DNA of 64,000 nt from Rachicladosporium sp. CCFEE 5018 (Eukaryota > Ascomycota > Dothideomycetes > Cladosporiales > Cladosporiaceae). Location of the stretch: contig KZ111165.1 of the NCBI GenBank assembly GCA_002077045.2, positions 88,456-152,455 on the forward strand. The letters run 5' to 3'. Below, one piece after another: positions 54,604 to 64,000 of the stretch (position 1 is the first letter of the stretch; the number at the start of each line of letters is the position of its first letter). Made by a program: the position numbers and the translations under genes. Under the pieces are notes generated by a model, which was not told the origin of the DNA, searched no databases, and saw only the letters and a program-made list of their open reading frames with translations.

Positions 54604-54928
54604 GTTGCGGTTGGATGAGAGATAGGGGTTGATAAAGAGTGGTAGGAGAAGAAGAGCGAGGTACTCAGCTTTTGAATTGCGAGGCGGCGGCGAGTCCACG
54701 GCGAAGGGGATCATATTGCCGAGAACACAGACAGGTCTGATCTGCTGCAGCGAGTCGGCGGCGAAGCCGCAGCGAGTACGCAGCCGAATGGCCCTGCCTG
54801 TGTAACGTCGGTTGGAGCGAATCCACAGCGAAGCTGCAGCGAGTCAGTTATTGTCTAGCTGCATCAATACCGTGCAGCCTGCCGTGTAACTATCGCAAAC
54901 GCCTCGCTGCGTATTCGCAGCACGTACA

Positions 54929-57008
54929 TCAGTCCTGTAGAAAGGCCTCGATATACTCCGGCCCGTGATTATTCATGAAATGCAGCTGCTGTTGTGTGTG
55001 CTCGAGCTCCTCCCATAGAACGGCTACCTCGCCTGCGTCTTCCGTCTCTTGTATCTGGCGTTCTAGCTCTTGCCGGCGCTCCGCGTTCTCGTCCACGTTG
55101 TCTGCCTCGTTGGCGTGCAGCAGTAAGTCGCGACGGAGCCTGGCGTATTCGCGGTCGTCTTCGTTGTGAGCCTCGCCGTTGGCATCGCGCTCACGGAAGT
55201 CTACAGGGTCCATGTCTAAATCTAGTGGCCTTCCTGCAGCAACGTTTGCCTCGTAGAGATTCGCCATGGCCTGGCGAAGCGGTGCATTCGCACGCCAGAA
55301 CTTAGTAGGATCAGTAGGCCTAGGGCATTCGTCAAGCACCGCCTCGTTGCCGGCGTTGATATGCGCCTGTACATGGTCACGGAGTTGAAGGTAGGCTACT
55401 TGGTGACGGCGTGTCTTGCGGTCCGGCAGGAATTGACGGCCGTCGAGTCCTTCAAAACCTAGAGCAATCAATTCCTCGTCACACCACTGCTTGGTATGCG
55501 CTGGGAGATACTCGTCGAGATCTACAACGATTCGTAAGTGTCATAACAGCGAAGCAGCGGCGAGGCACCACGTACCAAAGCCTATAACGTCTGCTATCAT
55601 ACGATCAAGCGCTTCTTGATCAACTGGCACACCGCATGCTATGCCACTAGAGAGCTCAGGGTAATTGTACATCTGATAGGGCCTGCCGGATATGATGTGA
55701 TCGCCCTTCTGCTTCCGGATTGGGTGATGGTTCCAGACCTGCACAAAATCCAGCGATTCGGTGCGAATGATCGGAATGTACACAGCGAGGAAAGCGAGGC
55801 GGTCAGCGAGGCGGTCGCGTACATATAGATCTGCATCGTTGAGCGTATCGAAGTACTGACGCCATCGGCCAAGTGTTGATCGAGTCTGCTGGTTCCACCA
55901 CACCTCGATGCTGACGTTCTCTTTGCTTGTACCAGGCCGGAAGGCATCGCTAATGGTTAATGGCGTGCCATCGGCCTTCGTACGTGCTTGCTGGCTTAGG
56001 GCGAAGTGTGCCGCAGCTGCGAGGCAGGTCTCCGCACCGCGATCGGCTCGGATGAGGAGAGGTATTACCCCTTTATGCTTCGCAGTTGCGAGGTACTGGG
56101 CAAGCACAGAGACCTGAGATCTTCCAGTAATGCCTATGTAGATCCAAACGATATGCCGCGAGTAGACGTCGATAGCAGCGTAGATCTGAATGCCCCATTT
56201 CTCAAGCTTGCAGTGGCCATCCATTGATAGGCTATACAGTGGCCCAGGCACAATGATCTTGCCTCGATGCCGCTTCGCCTTCTGCCTCCGCGGTTCGACT
56301 ACTTCAGGATACCGGTCACGAACGATTCGATAGAGGCGCTCACTAGAAGCCAGTGTCAGTAACGAGGCGGCAGCGAAGCGAAGCAAGGCTATAGTGATAT
56401 AGAATCGCTTGCCAGCAGTTCTACGAGGCCATAGCGAGTCACTACGACGCGGCAGCTCTGCTAAGCTGCTATCAAGCAAGACTGCGAGGCTATAGCAATA
56501 CTAGGCTGCGAAGCGGTAGCGAATCGTACCGTCCAGCAATGTTGTACTGCGAGCGCATGTACTGATATAGGTGCATCTTTCCAAAATCCTCAATATGCCC
56601 CTGCTCCATCTCTTGGTCCAATGCCTCGCGCATGCGAGTGTCCATCTCGGCTCGACAGGCACCTCTCGATCGCTGCTTGAGGCCCATGGCTAAGCGCATC
56701 CTCTGTAGCCTTCTCTGTGAGACCTCGAAGCCATCTAGTGCGAGCATAGCGATGCTCTCCTTGTCGGAGCACTGAACCATATAGTGGAAGTTGAGAATGC
56801 GCCTGCGAAGCTCGTGATCGTCCTCGTAACGAAGCGCAGTACCGATGCCAGCGGCGGTGAGGAATCTGCGCATTGTACGAGCAGCTATCCGAATGCCATG
56901 CCTGCTAGCTAGCTGGGCGACGACCTCCTCCTGCGTGAGGCCTTCGTCTTCTAGCCATTCGCGGATCTGGTCGCGGTGTGGTTCGAGGTTGATCCTAACG
57001 CGTGGCAT
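54929..57008 (-). mobile_element. Intact rve/DDE transposase, IS3EU-like (612 aa)
   Basis: Three exons (57008-56530, 56342-55576 and 55521-54929) with introns of 187 and 54 nt sum to 1839 bases with no stop. N-terminal helix-turn-helix-like region (MPRVRINLEPHRDQIREWL, EEVVAQLASRHGIRIAARTM). Integrase core: first Asp in SMDGHCKLEKWGIQIYAAID, second in RADRGAE, third acidic Glu in VSIEVWW, so the D-D-E triad appears complete. WNHHPIRKQKG and a C-terminal helical domain follow. The core resembles eukaryotic rve proteins linked to IS3EU-type DNA transposons. No convincing terminal inverted repeats or target duplications were found, so the element ends are unknown. Confidence 0.75.
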
Positions 57009-57632
57009 TGAATTGGACCGAACTGTGGTGCGAGGCGGGGGCGAAGCGTTGGTGTCGTAGATCAAGGTCGAACGAAGCAGGTTGGAGCTTATTGCGGATA
57101 CATGCTGTTACGTAAACACTCCGATAAGCAAATGGCGATGCTATAGCGAACGAACTACGAGGCGTGGGTTCTCAATGTCCATCGCGCAACGTTCTAGTGC
57201 GCTTCGTTGTGCGCCTCGCGGCGGAACCGCGCGACTCGCTGTCGTACCACCATCAGCATTCCCACCGCCCGCCGTCCGAAACCCCTACCGCCTCGCCTCC
57301 AACATCTCCACCGCTTCGCCGTGTGCCTCGTAAGATGCCCTATCCCTATATGCCTCCCTCCGCTTCGTACCCTCTTGTCTCTGTAAGAAGAGCTTCTTGT
57401 CCGATTCGCCGTGCGCTTCGCTACCAGCCTCGCACTGTATCTGCTACTCCTCCGCTGCCACTATCTGTCTAATCGCCTCAGCCCTTGCTATAGCGAAGCC
57501 CTGCTATGCTTCACCGTGCTCCTCCTATAGATCCTCTGTGGTCTCATTGTTAGGGATCCTCAGCTAGCCGATTGCTTCGCTGCGAGCCTCGCCTGAAGTC
57601 TGCACCGCTTCGCCGTACGTATCCCCCACAAG
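57009..57632. repeat. Spacer dense in the cgaggc/cgaagc word
   Basis: No gene supported. The stretch is studded with GCTTCGCCGTG and GCCTCGC segments at irregular spacing, on both sides of the transposase start. Confidence 0.5.
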
Positions 57633-58227
57633 CTATACCGCCTTCTTTTGGATCGCGTAGAGCTTCTCTAAGACTGTGCCGTGTACCTCGCGAAGCTGCC
57701 TTGACGCTTCGCCGTGCGCCTTATGGAGTTTCCCGAGTGCTTCGCCGTAAGCAATCTGGAACCTGCTAATCGATTCGCCGTGTGCCTCGCGGAGGTCCTT
57801 CAGCGCCTCGCCGCCCGCCTCGTCGATCTTTGCCTCCGCTTCGCTGTTCACCTACTCATAGTGCCCCTTCGGACTGCCTCCCTATAGCGTCCACCTTCAA
57901 CACAATCTTCGCCGCTGCCTCGCTCTTCTCTAGCATTGCTTCGCAGCCTATCTCTATCTCCCCTATCACCGTGTCGCTGGCTGCCTTCTGCGGTGCATGA
58001 CACCAATCTCTTTCAGGGCGTCTGCAGAACGTGCAGGCCTTCTTCATCACCTTCCAGGTCCTGCAGGTCACGCCGTCTTCTTCACCGCACCGGCTCCAAG
58101 CCTTTAGCGAATCCATCCCTTCACTAGCTCCTATGATCCGACCGGCGTGTTCGACTCTGCAAAGGATTCCTAGCGCGAACTCTCCTGCCTTTGCATCCGG
58201 TGGCGCGTTGATGGCGGCGTCTAGCAA
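57633..58227 (-). pseudogene. Degenerate gene with 11-residue repeats
   Basis: Two open segments in different frames: 58227-57856 (Cys-containing, KKACTFCRRPERDWC, ending at an in-frame stop) and 57851-57633. The second encodes five tandem 11-residue units of the type GEALGKLHKAH / GEASRQLREVH, a hendecad coiled-coil pattern. A frameshift or a missed small intron separates them. Family not recognised. Confidence 0.45.
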
Positions 58228-58282
58228 GGTCTACCATAGATCCCTTAAGGTGAAGGAGGAGGTAGACTTATCGCGAATCAAG

Positions 58283-58341
58283 GGCTGGCGGAAAGGTTGG
58301 ACACTATAGCGAGGCAGCAGCGAGGCAAACTCTAGGGCGCT
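58283..58341 (+). repeat. Direct repeat, right copy
   Basis: Partner of 52635-52694, same orientation, 5.6 kb apart, enclosing the transposase, the companion ORF and the degenerate gene. Confidence 0.7.
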
Positions 58342-59235
58342 ATGTATGACTAAGGATGGTATGTGAGGATCGTCTAGGTGTCGAAGCGGTTCATGTGTAT
58401 AGAGTGCGGTGATGGTGCGAGCGTGGCATCGGGTTAAAGAGCTGAGCGATGGGACGGCGGCGAGGCTACAGCGAAGCGCTAAGCCGTCTGGTGGTGGTGA
58501 TCATGGCAGTGACGCAGCGAAGCTAGCACGAGGCAACGGCGAGGTGGCAGTAAAATAGAAGCACGAGATCACTAGAACACGACTACACGGTACGCACGAA
58601 ACGAACAATGAAAAATGGACTTCAAAGGACCGCGATGGTATTACTGATCAACCGTCCATATCGACGTCTGTGCCGTAGCGCTGAACGCTTTGATGATCGA
58701 ACAGACTAGATGCGGAATCTGCTTCGACTCGAATATGCCAAGCATGGTACTAGCAGCTTGCAGAAGCTTTCACTCCCTTCCGTGCCATTGGAGTGATCGG
58801 GGAGAAGTCCACGACACTCGTCAACGTATCTACGTACGGCGAAGATGTCCGGACACGTGCTCTGTTCATCATCACTCAACGCCTCCGGCAACGCCTCCCG
58901 TGAGTGGACCTCATTTCACAGAAGAGTATTTTGCTTTACCGTCACTATCGCAAACACGAGACGCGTGAAAGCAAAGTTTGGATGCTGGCAGAACACGTCG
59001 ACTCCATGCCCTTGTGGCTTAATCTTCTCATGCTACAAAGTGTACTACTGCATATGGCTTCACGGACACACGCAATCTGCAGTGAATAGTGCGCCACCTG
59101 CAGGCGTTGCGCGTCAATACCGGTCTGTCATCAGGCTTAATTTCAGCCTTGTCTCGGGGCGTGACATTTCTTGCTTACTCTTCATCCCATTTCTCAAGAA
59201 CAGACACCTTCCTCAAGGGTGGCAGGTGGACCAAC
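58342..59235. other. Spacer, no gene supported
   Basis: The cgaggc word is frequent to about 58550 and then disappears, marking the edge of the repeat-rich block. Downstream is the promoter region of the glycosyltransferase gene; ORFs here overlap in several frames and look accidental. Confidence 0.5.
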
Positions 59236-60282
59236 ATGGCACCGCACCTGAGAGAGCTGACTTTCACTTGCGTCTTTGTTCTGCTCCTTTCCTCCTTGGG
59301 ATACTTCACATGGCACTCTTCTCATGTCTCCTCCTTCTCTTATGATGCTCGACAAGGGCATACACATGCAGGCAGCGGGCTTACCGGAAGTGGTCAACTG
59401 CAAAGTACGCTTCAATACATCTTCGGTGAAGGCGGCTTCTCTGTGACTGAGCCATCTTTCAACGACAATGGCGCAACTTACAACCTCTCGAATACTCCCA
59501 TACATACGACACCACTCGGGAACGACATCTTGATCCTCGACGTGGACACCCGGCCCTTTCGCGGAAGTCACCAAGTCTTCCATGAGGCCAACTTCGACTG
59601 GTCGAAGCTCGAACCCCATTCTGGCGGCATTGTCAACCACTACATGTATGCTCAGACCCACGGCTACGCGTACCAATACCTCCAACTACCAACCCCGACC
59701 GACCGCTCGCCTACATGGGTCAAAGTCGCGGGTCTTCTGCAAACTCTACCCAACTACAAATACGTAGTCTTCCTCGATGCCGATGCCCTCTTCACGCACA
59801 TGCACATCCCCATGGAGTGGCTGCTGAACTACTGGTCCATCGACTCCACCACCTCATTTGCCATGGCCCTAGACCCTCCAGGGATCGAGAACGAAGACTC
59901 CCTCGGCCGGCGCCACGTCAACACAGGCTTCATCATCGCGCAGAACAACCCAAAGACATTCGAGATCTTGGAGGGATGGCAGGATTGCCCGACTGAAGAG
60001 CGCTGGCCTGGCTGCGCGAGATGGAGAGGGGAAAGGTTCCATGAGCAAAGCGCGTTTGGAGAGTTCGTGCGATATGACTACGAGGAATATGTGAAGGAGC
60101 TGCCGTGCACTGAGGCAAATGGGGAGTGGGATTTGGATATTTGCAAGGGGGTGTTTGTGCAGCATCGCTGGTGGCGGACGGCTGGTACAAGGCAGTGGGT
60201 TGGGGAGCAGACGCTGCAGAAGGTGATGGAGAGGGTGCATGAGGGGTTGATGAGAGATCATGGGAAAGAGATTGCAGGGTGA
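59236..60282 (+). CDS. Type II membrane glycosyltransferase, GT34 (GMA12/MNN10)-like
   Basis: 348 residues, one exon, probably a Golgi enzyme transferring galactose or mannose onto glycans. A short cytosolic N-terminus is followed by one membrane segment (LTFTCVFVLLLSSLGYFTW, residues about 8-26) and a stem. Catalytic domain: ILILDVDTR, HYMYAQTHGYAYQYL, WVKVAGLLQTL, the metal-binding DXD as D181-A-D183 in VVFLDADALF, HVNTGFIIAQNN and a C-terminal FVQHRWW. The start at 59236 places the membrane anchor near the N-terminus; an in-frame ATG at 59089 would add 49 residues. The donor sugar cannot be told. Confidence 0.82.
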   Translation: MAPHLRELTFTCVFVLLLSSLGYFTWHSSHVSSFSYDARQGHTHAGSGLTGSGQLQSTLQYIFGEGGFSVTEPSFNDNGATYNLSNTPIHTTPLGNDILILDVDTRPFRGSHQVFHEANFDWSKLEPHSGGIVNHYMYAQTHGYAYQYLQLPTPTDRSPTWVKVAGLLQTLPNYKYVVFLDADALFTHMHIPMEWLLNYWSIDSTTSFAMALDPPGIENEDSLGRRHVNTGFIIAQNNPKTFEILEGWQDCPTEERWPGCARWRGERFHEQSAFGEFVRYDYEEYVKELPCTEANGEWDLDICKGVFVQHRWWRTAGTRQWVGEQTLQKVMERVHEGLMRDHGKEIAG

Positions 60283-60695
60283 AGAGCTTGATATCCCTGC
60301 CAGGTTGAGCTGGCGACACCTCGACTACGTTCCCTCCCTGCTGTTGAAGCTCTCCCTCAGACGCCTGTCTACACTCGCCACTCAATGGCCATCTCTCTGT
60401 CAGGTCGCACTAGTACCTGTCGCCTCGTCAGCCACGAGCTGCGTCGCAATCCGAAGTATGATACACTCCTTCTGGCTCCTGTTGCTCGCCACTGAGATCT
60501 CTGAAAGGGATTCAGGTCCACTCTCACGGACAACCTCAATCCAGTTTCCGAACGCGATCAGCGCTCGGGTGCAACAGCAGCCGAACAACGGGAGCTACAC
60601 CTTCGTGCGGAAGCTGTATCTCCCGTCAGTCACCCACACAGCCACCGCTCAAGGATCGTGAAGAGAAATTGATCCGAGGTCGTGGGTGAGATTGA
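60283..60695. other. Intergenic, no gene supported
   Basis: 413 bases between two convergent genes. Nothing recognisable. Confidence 0.5.
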
Positions 60696-61318
60696 TCATG
60701 AGTCCCTGAAAGAGGGGCACGTCGCGGTGCTTGGAAGCCCTGTTGCGACACGCAAAGTCAGTCAGTGTCAGTAATTGGGGCTCACTCACCGGCGTCTGAT
60801 GGGCTGGTAGGAATGCTGAGCGATTCGAGCGCTGCCTTGACGGCATTCAAGTCGTTGCCTGAGTCGATGTAGATCGCTCCTAGTATAGCTTCCAGAGCAT
60901 TTGCGAGAGTCTTAGCGGATGCAAGGGCTTGCCGCTTCGAAAGTCCTGGATTGAATGTGATGATATCGACAAGGTCGATACTTCGAGCGGTAGCAGCCAG
61001 GTCAGCATCGCTCTGAGCTTGGATCAGACGATCGGCGGAAGCTGTCGTGGGCGTCAGAATAGCTTGCTAGACCACGAGCTAGATACTACCTCTTGGTGCT
61101 CCAGACATATACCACTCCGCTGTCACGACCGCAGCAGCCATCTTGTCTCCTAGAAGTGCCAGTCGCTTATTGCCATCTGCCTGACCCATACCACTTGCAT
61201 CGAGGGCCTGGGCAAGGAGAGCCTTGCTCTTGACTCGATAGCCGAAATCGCGTTCTACGTGATCTTGCGCTCCTCGCTTCATCATAAAGGCTTGCCAGAG
61301 TTCCGAGTAATGGTTCAT
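60696..61318 (-). CDS. Small RNase III-domain-like protein, probably inactive
   Basis: Three exons (61318-61090, 61041-60790 and 60739-60696), introns 48 and 50 nt, 174 residues. The fold signature is clear: YRVKSKALLAQALDASG, GNKRLALLGDKMAAAV and TLANALEAILGAIYIDSG, matching the two RNase III signature helices. Compared with ERLEFLGD and ADVFEALIGA the first Glu is replaced (LALLGD) and the Asp of the second helix is Asn (NALEA), while one Asp and one Glu remain. There is no dsRNA-binding domain. It may be a structural or regulatory relative; fungi commonly have such short proteins. Exon 3 is the least certain part. Confidence 0.68.
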
Positions 61319-61472
61319 GGTGCCCGTCGTGTGTTGGACTGCGAGATGTGATTAAGACGTAAGGGTGTACGAGGGCAAAAGGAGAAGACTTTTAGTTTCG
61401 AGTCGAAGTGAGGAGTATCGAGTGGGGTTTCATGATTGACTTCAGTCCTTGCATGAGCGTCGACTGAGCATC

Positions 61473-62432
61473 TTACAATGGTATCGAGTAATGCTGCGAG
61501 TACCCTGCCCCATAGAATCGCTTCCACACGTCCTCATACAGATTCACCAACTCCTCTCCCAATGGCCCGCCCTCACAAGCCCTGAGATTCTCCTCCATCT
61601 GCTCCAAACTCGATGCTCCCAAGATCACCCCATCATCATTCCCAAGTGCAGAATGATGCATCAGCCACCTCAACGTAGCTTCCCTCAATGTCAAGCCATC
61701 CTTCGCACATGCAGCTGACAACTTCCCGTGCAGCGCAAGCGACAGATCATTAACATACATCGAGCTGAACTGCTTCATCGCGTCCATCCGACTCCCGGCA
61801 GGCGGTGTGCGAAGCTGCTCGGCTGTGCGGGAGAAGTATCCTCCAGCTAGCGGGCTGAAAGCATAGAACGCCATGCCGTACTTCCGCAATGTTGGGAAGA
61901 GCTCAGTCTCAGCAGCGCGTCCGATGGCATTGTAGCCGCCTTGGTAGACTGCTGGGCGAACGAAGTCGTGCTCTGAGCAGAGGGACTGTATCTCTTCGAC
62001 TTCCGTAACGTGGAAATTGGAGATGCCGAAGCGGTGGAATTTGTCTGAGCGGTAGAGGTCGTTGATCGCGCGGAGGGAGTCGTACATAGGTGTCCGTCTA
62101 TCGGGTCCATGGAAGTAGTATAAGTCGATCTTGGAGGCCATCAGGGCGGCGAGTGAGGCATTACAGCTGGCGATGACTTTGTCGTAGGTCAATGACCCTG
62201 GTGAGAAGCCTGGCGCCTTCGTTGCGACGGCGAACGCTGCTCTTAGTGGCTCGGGCACATCTCCAATGTCTTCCTCGGATTTGCCACTGTTGTAGACGCG
62301 CGCTGTGTCGATTTCGCTGACGCCATGCTGCTGGAGCTTTACAAGGAGAGGCACTAGCTGTGCTGAGCCCGAAAGGCTTGATGATCCCTTCGCTACAGAG
62401 CCGCCCATCAGGCCAGCGATGATCTTGACCAT
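61473..62432 (-). CDS. Aldo-keto reductase, AKR7-like
   Basis: NADPH-dependent aldehyde/ketone reductase, 319 residues, one exon, cytosolic. (Beta/alpha)8 barrel motifs: catalytic Asp/Tyr in EIDTARVY, Lys in VATKAPG and His in LYYFHGPD, giving the D-Y-K-H tetrad. GISNFHVTEVEEI, VYQGGYNAIGR and VILGASSLEQMEENL match the AKR7 (aflatoxin-aldehyde reductase) group. It lies 155 bases upstream of the RNase III-like gene on the same strand. Substrate unknown. Confidence 0.88.
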   Translation of the reverse strand: MVKIIAGLMGGSVAKGSSSLSGSAQLVPLLVKLQQHGVSEIDTARVYNSGKSEEDIGDVPEPLRAAFAVATKAPGFSPGSLTYDKVIASCNASLAALMASKIDLYYFHGPDRRTPMYDSLRAINDLYRSDKFHRFGISNFHVTEVEEIQSLCSEHDFVRPAVYQGGYNAIGRAAETELFPTLRKYGMAFYAFSPLAGGYFSRTAEQLRTPPAGSRMDAMKQFSSMYVNDLSLALHGKLSAACAKDGLTLREATLRWLMHHSALGNDDGVILGASSLEQMEENLRACEGGPLGEELVNLYEDVWKRFYGAGYSQHYSIPL

Positions 62433-62805
62433 GGTAGAGAGGAATCTGGCATGTGCAGTGTACGGAAGAGATTAATTTAGCTGACGGCTGGGAGGCTACT
62501 TATACATGCCTACGACATACATGGCTATAGATTGTGATTGCTCAGCGCATGGTTGATGCTGGCGTGAAATTAGTCGGGTTCGGGTCTGATGAAGAAGTGA
62601 AGCGGCAGGTGCGGTCGAAGTGCGGCCGCATTAAGCTTGTGTACCTTACCGATATTGTACACAGGCCGGCTTCTGCAAACGCACGTCCTAACGTAAGGTA
62701 TCGACAAGGTCACGACAGGAGACGGTCAGGGCGATGGTCTCGAACATCATCACTCGGGCAGACTGGTGCTGCATTTCATATCTACAGCTGGCCAAATCGC
62801 TAGGA
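62433..62805. other. Intergenic, no gene supported
   Basis: 373 bases upstream of the aldo-keto reductase and downstream of the P450 stop. No feature recognised. Confidence 0.5.
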
Positions 62806-64000
62806 TCATTGCCTCTTCTCCCGCTTCGAGATCTTCACATCTAGCCCCTTCTGCACAACGAAGAACGTCGAGTGATGCTGTAGGTCCTGATCTGGCCTCA
62901 ACAGCTCAAACTCATACTCTCTGAATAGCAGAGGTAACGTCTTGTTCATCTCAAGCAGTGCCAGATTCTTTCCAATACCTGTGACAGTCTCGAGTCAGTT
63001 TCATGCAAGTCTTCACCCCCAACTTCGCAACGAGCTTCTAGACAACTTACAAAGATGACTGCCACCACCAAACTGGAACATATACCGCTCCATCTCCTTC
63101 GCCTTCGCTTCCCCACCCTCGAGCCATCTCTCGGGTCGGAACACATCTGCGTCCTTTCCGAAGACTCCTTGGTCGCGATGAAGCACCCAACCATTCAGCG
63201 CCACCCTCGTCCCGCCTGCGAATCGTTGGCCCCCTATGTCCGCACCTCCAGGAGGAACGTGGCGTGTGATTGTTCAGACCCACAGCTGGTCGCACCCGCA
63301 TGGCCTCTTTAAGGCAAGCTTGGAAGTACGCCAAGGATTGTGCTTCAGCCCAGGAGGGGTTGGGACTAAGACCACCCTTCGAATCGGCCTCAAGAATCTC
63401 ATCGACGAGCTTCTTGTGGACTTGCGGCTCGCGAAGGACGTGATGCGTGAAGGACTGCATCGTCGAGGCTGTGGAGTCAGATCCGGCGAATCTAGTGAAA
63501 GTCAGCGTCACAGCTTGTGGACTAGCGAAGAGAATTACCTACATTGCGCCATGGGCAACAGCAAATACATCGCCAGGACCGAAATTCTCAGGAGCTTTCT
63601 CGTTGGCAGTCATCAAATGGCTAAGCAGGTCCTTCCGATCGACCATGTTCTCCCCGTGATTCTTGCGCTTCTCGATCGCGGCCAGTGCCATACGAGTAAT
63701 GATGAATTGGCCCGGGTCCTTGCCTGGAAGATACTTGTTGATCGGATTGTTCCGCAGGACAGCGTCCCACTCGGGGATCTGCCCTACAATACCGTCGTAC
63801 CATTGGATGTCGTCAATGTCTTTGATCGCGCCGTCGAGGTCGTATCCGGCTTCCATGAAGCCGAATTTAGCGCCGAAAGCCATCTCGCCCAGCACATCGA
63901 AGGCAAAATAGTGTAGCCAATTGCCTAGATCGACCTTCTGATCTGCGGTGTTGCAGAACTCGTCCAGTTTGGCGAGTAGAATACGCTGAGTATCGTCTAT
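62806..64000 (-). pseudogene. Cytochrome P450, 3' part, with a one-base frameshift
   Basis: Heme monooxygenase continuing beyond the window. Visible exons: 64000-63543, 63491-63051 and 62978-62806, introns 51 and 72 nt. Landmarks: FDVLGEMAFGAKFG, I-helix FAGSDSTAST, K-helix ExxR in LKEAMRVRP, FRPERW and the heme Cys loop FGGGSHLCIGKNLAL formed across the last intron. Between VRPAVGLN and the expected ITRHVPPGG the frame shifts by one base (an extra A near 63268-63275). Everything downstream is well conserved in the shifted frame, so the lesion is recent or an assembly error. Class resembles fungal pisatin-demethylase-type P450s, low confidence. Confidence 0.78.

Noticed and set aside
54929..57008. 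Integrated viral or retroviral integrase
   Set aside because: Spliced fungal-style gene with an HTH N-terminus and no other viral gene nearby; a DNA transposon fits better.
52623..58560. LTR retrotransposon
   Set aside because: Direct repeats and an rve integrase are present, but no reverse transcriptase, RNase H, Gag-like CCHC or primer-binding site was found.
58845..59345. 166-codon ORF upstream of and overlapping the GT34-like gene
   Set aside because: Different frame, no conserved motif, overlaps the membrane anchor of the real gene.

Overview
This is ascomycete nuclear DNA, most likely from a Dothideomycete of the black-yeast/Capnodiales type. Introns are short (48-90 nt, GT-AG with a few GC-AG), genes are closely spaced on both strands, and the genes include a Polycomb-type KMT6 methyltransferase, NOG2 and fungal MFS and P450 families. 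The order is inferred from style only. A diploid, hybrid or highly heterozygous genome would best explain what follows.

The window consists of three contigs joined by two gaps of exactly 100 N (26442-26541 and 52523-52622). Contig A (1-26441) and contig B (26542-52522) are two versions of the same 26-kb locus in the same orientation. They start at the same base inside KMT6 and end at the same base inside a probable mitoribosomal protein gene. The shared order is KMT6 (partial), Kelch/BTB protein, 1-Cys peroxiredoxin, MFS transporter, a basic SPAK-rich protein, a kinase-like protein, a ~632-aa protein with an ADP-ribosyltransferase-like pattern, a small nuclear-type protein, an F-box-like protein, a tiny acidic ORF, an ACSF3-type malonyl-CoA synthetase, an AYR1-like SDR, a secreted Cys-rich protein, NOG2 and mS26-like (partial). 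The first 3956 bases of A and B appear identical; beyond that they form a mosaic of near-identical and clearly diverged patches. Decay is reciprocal: Kelch/BTB and the F-box-like gene are broken in B, while the small nuclear-type gene and the tiny ORF are broken in A.

The strongest new element is inside NOG2. Its single 356-nt intron carries a well-formed H/ACA snoRNA. Both pseudouridylation pockets match the LSU rRNA sites guided in yeast by snR191, which also sits in the NOG2 intron. Only one base of about 236 differs between A and B.

Contig C (52623-64000) is different in character. Its first 6 kb is repeat-derived: an intact three-exon rve/DDE transposase of 612 aa, an acidic/basic companion ORF, a degenerate gene with 11-residue repeats, flanking direct repeats, and a pervasive short word (cgaggc/cgaagc) in exons, introns and spacers. 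After that come ordinary genes: a GT34-like glycosyltransferase, a small RNase III-like protein lacking some catalytic residues, an aldo-keto reductase, and a cytochrome P450 with a one-base frameshift running off the window end.

No tRNA, rRNA or CRISPR was seen. Exon joins were worked out by eye from splice signals, frame and family motifs.
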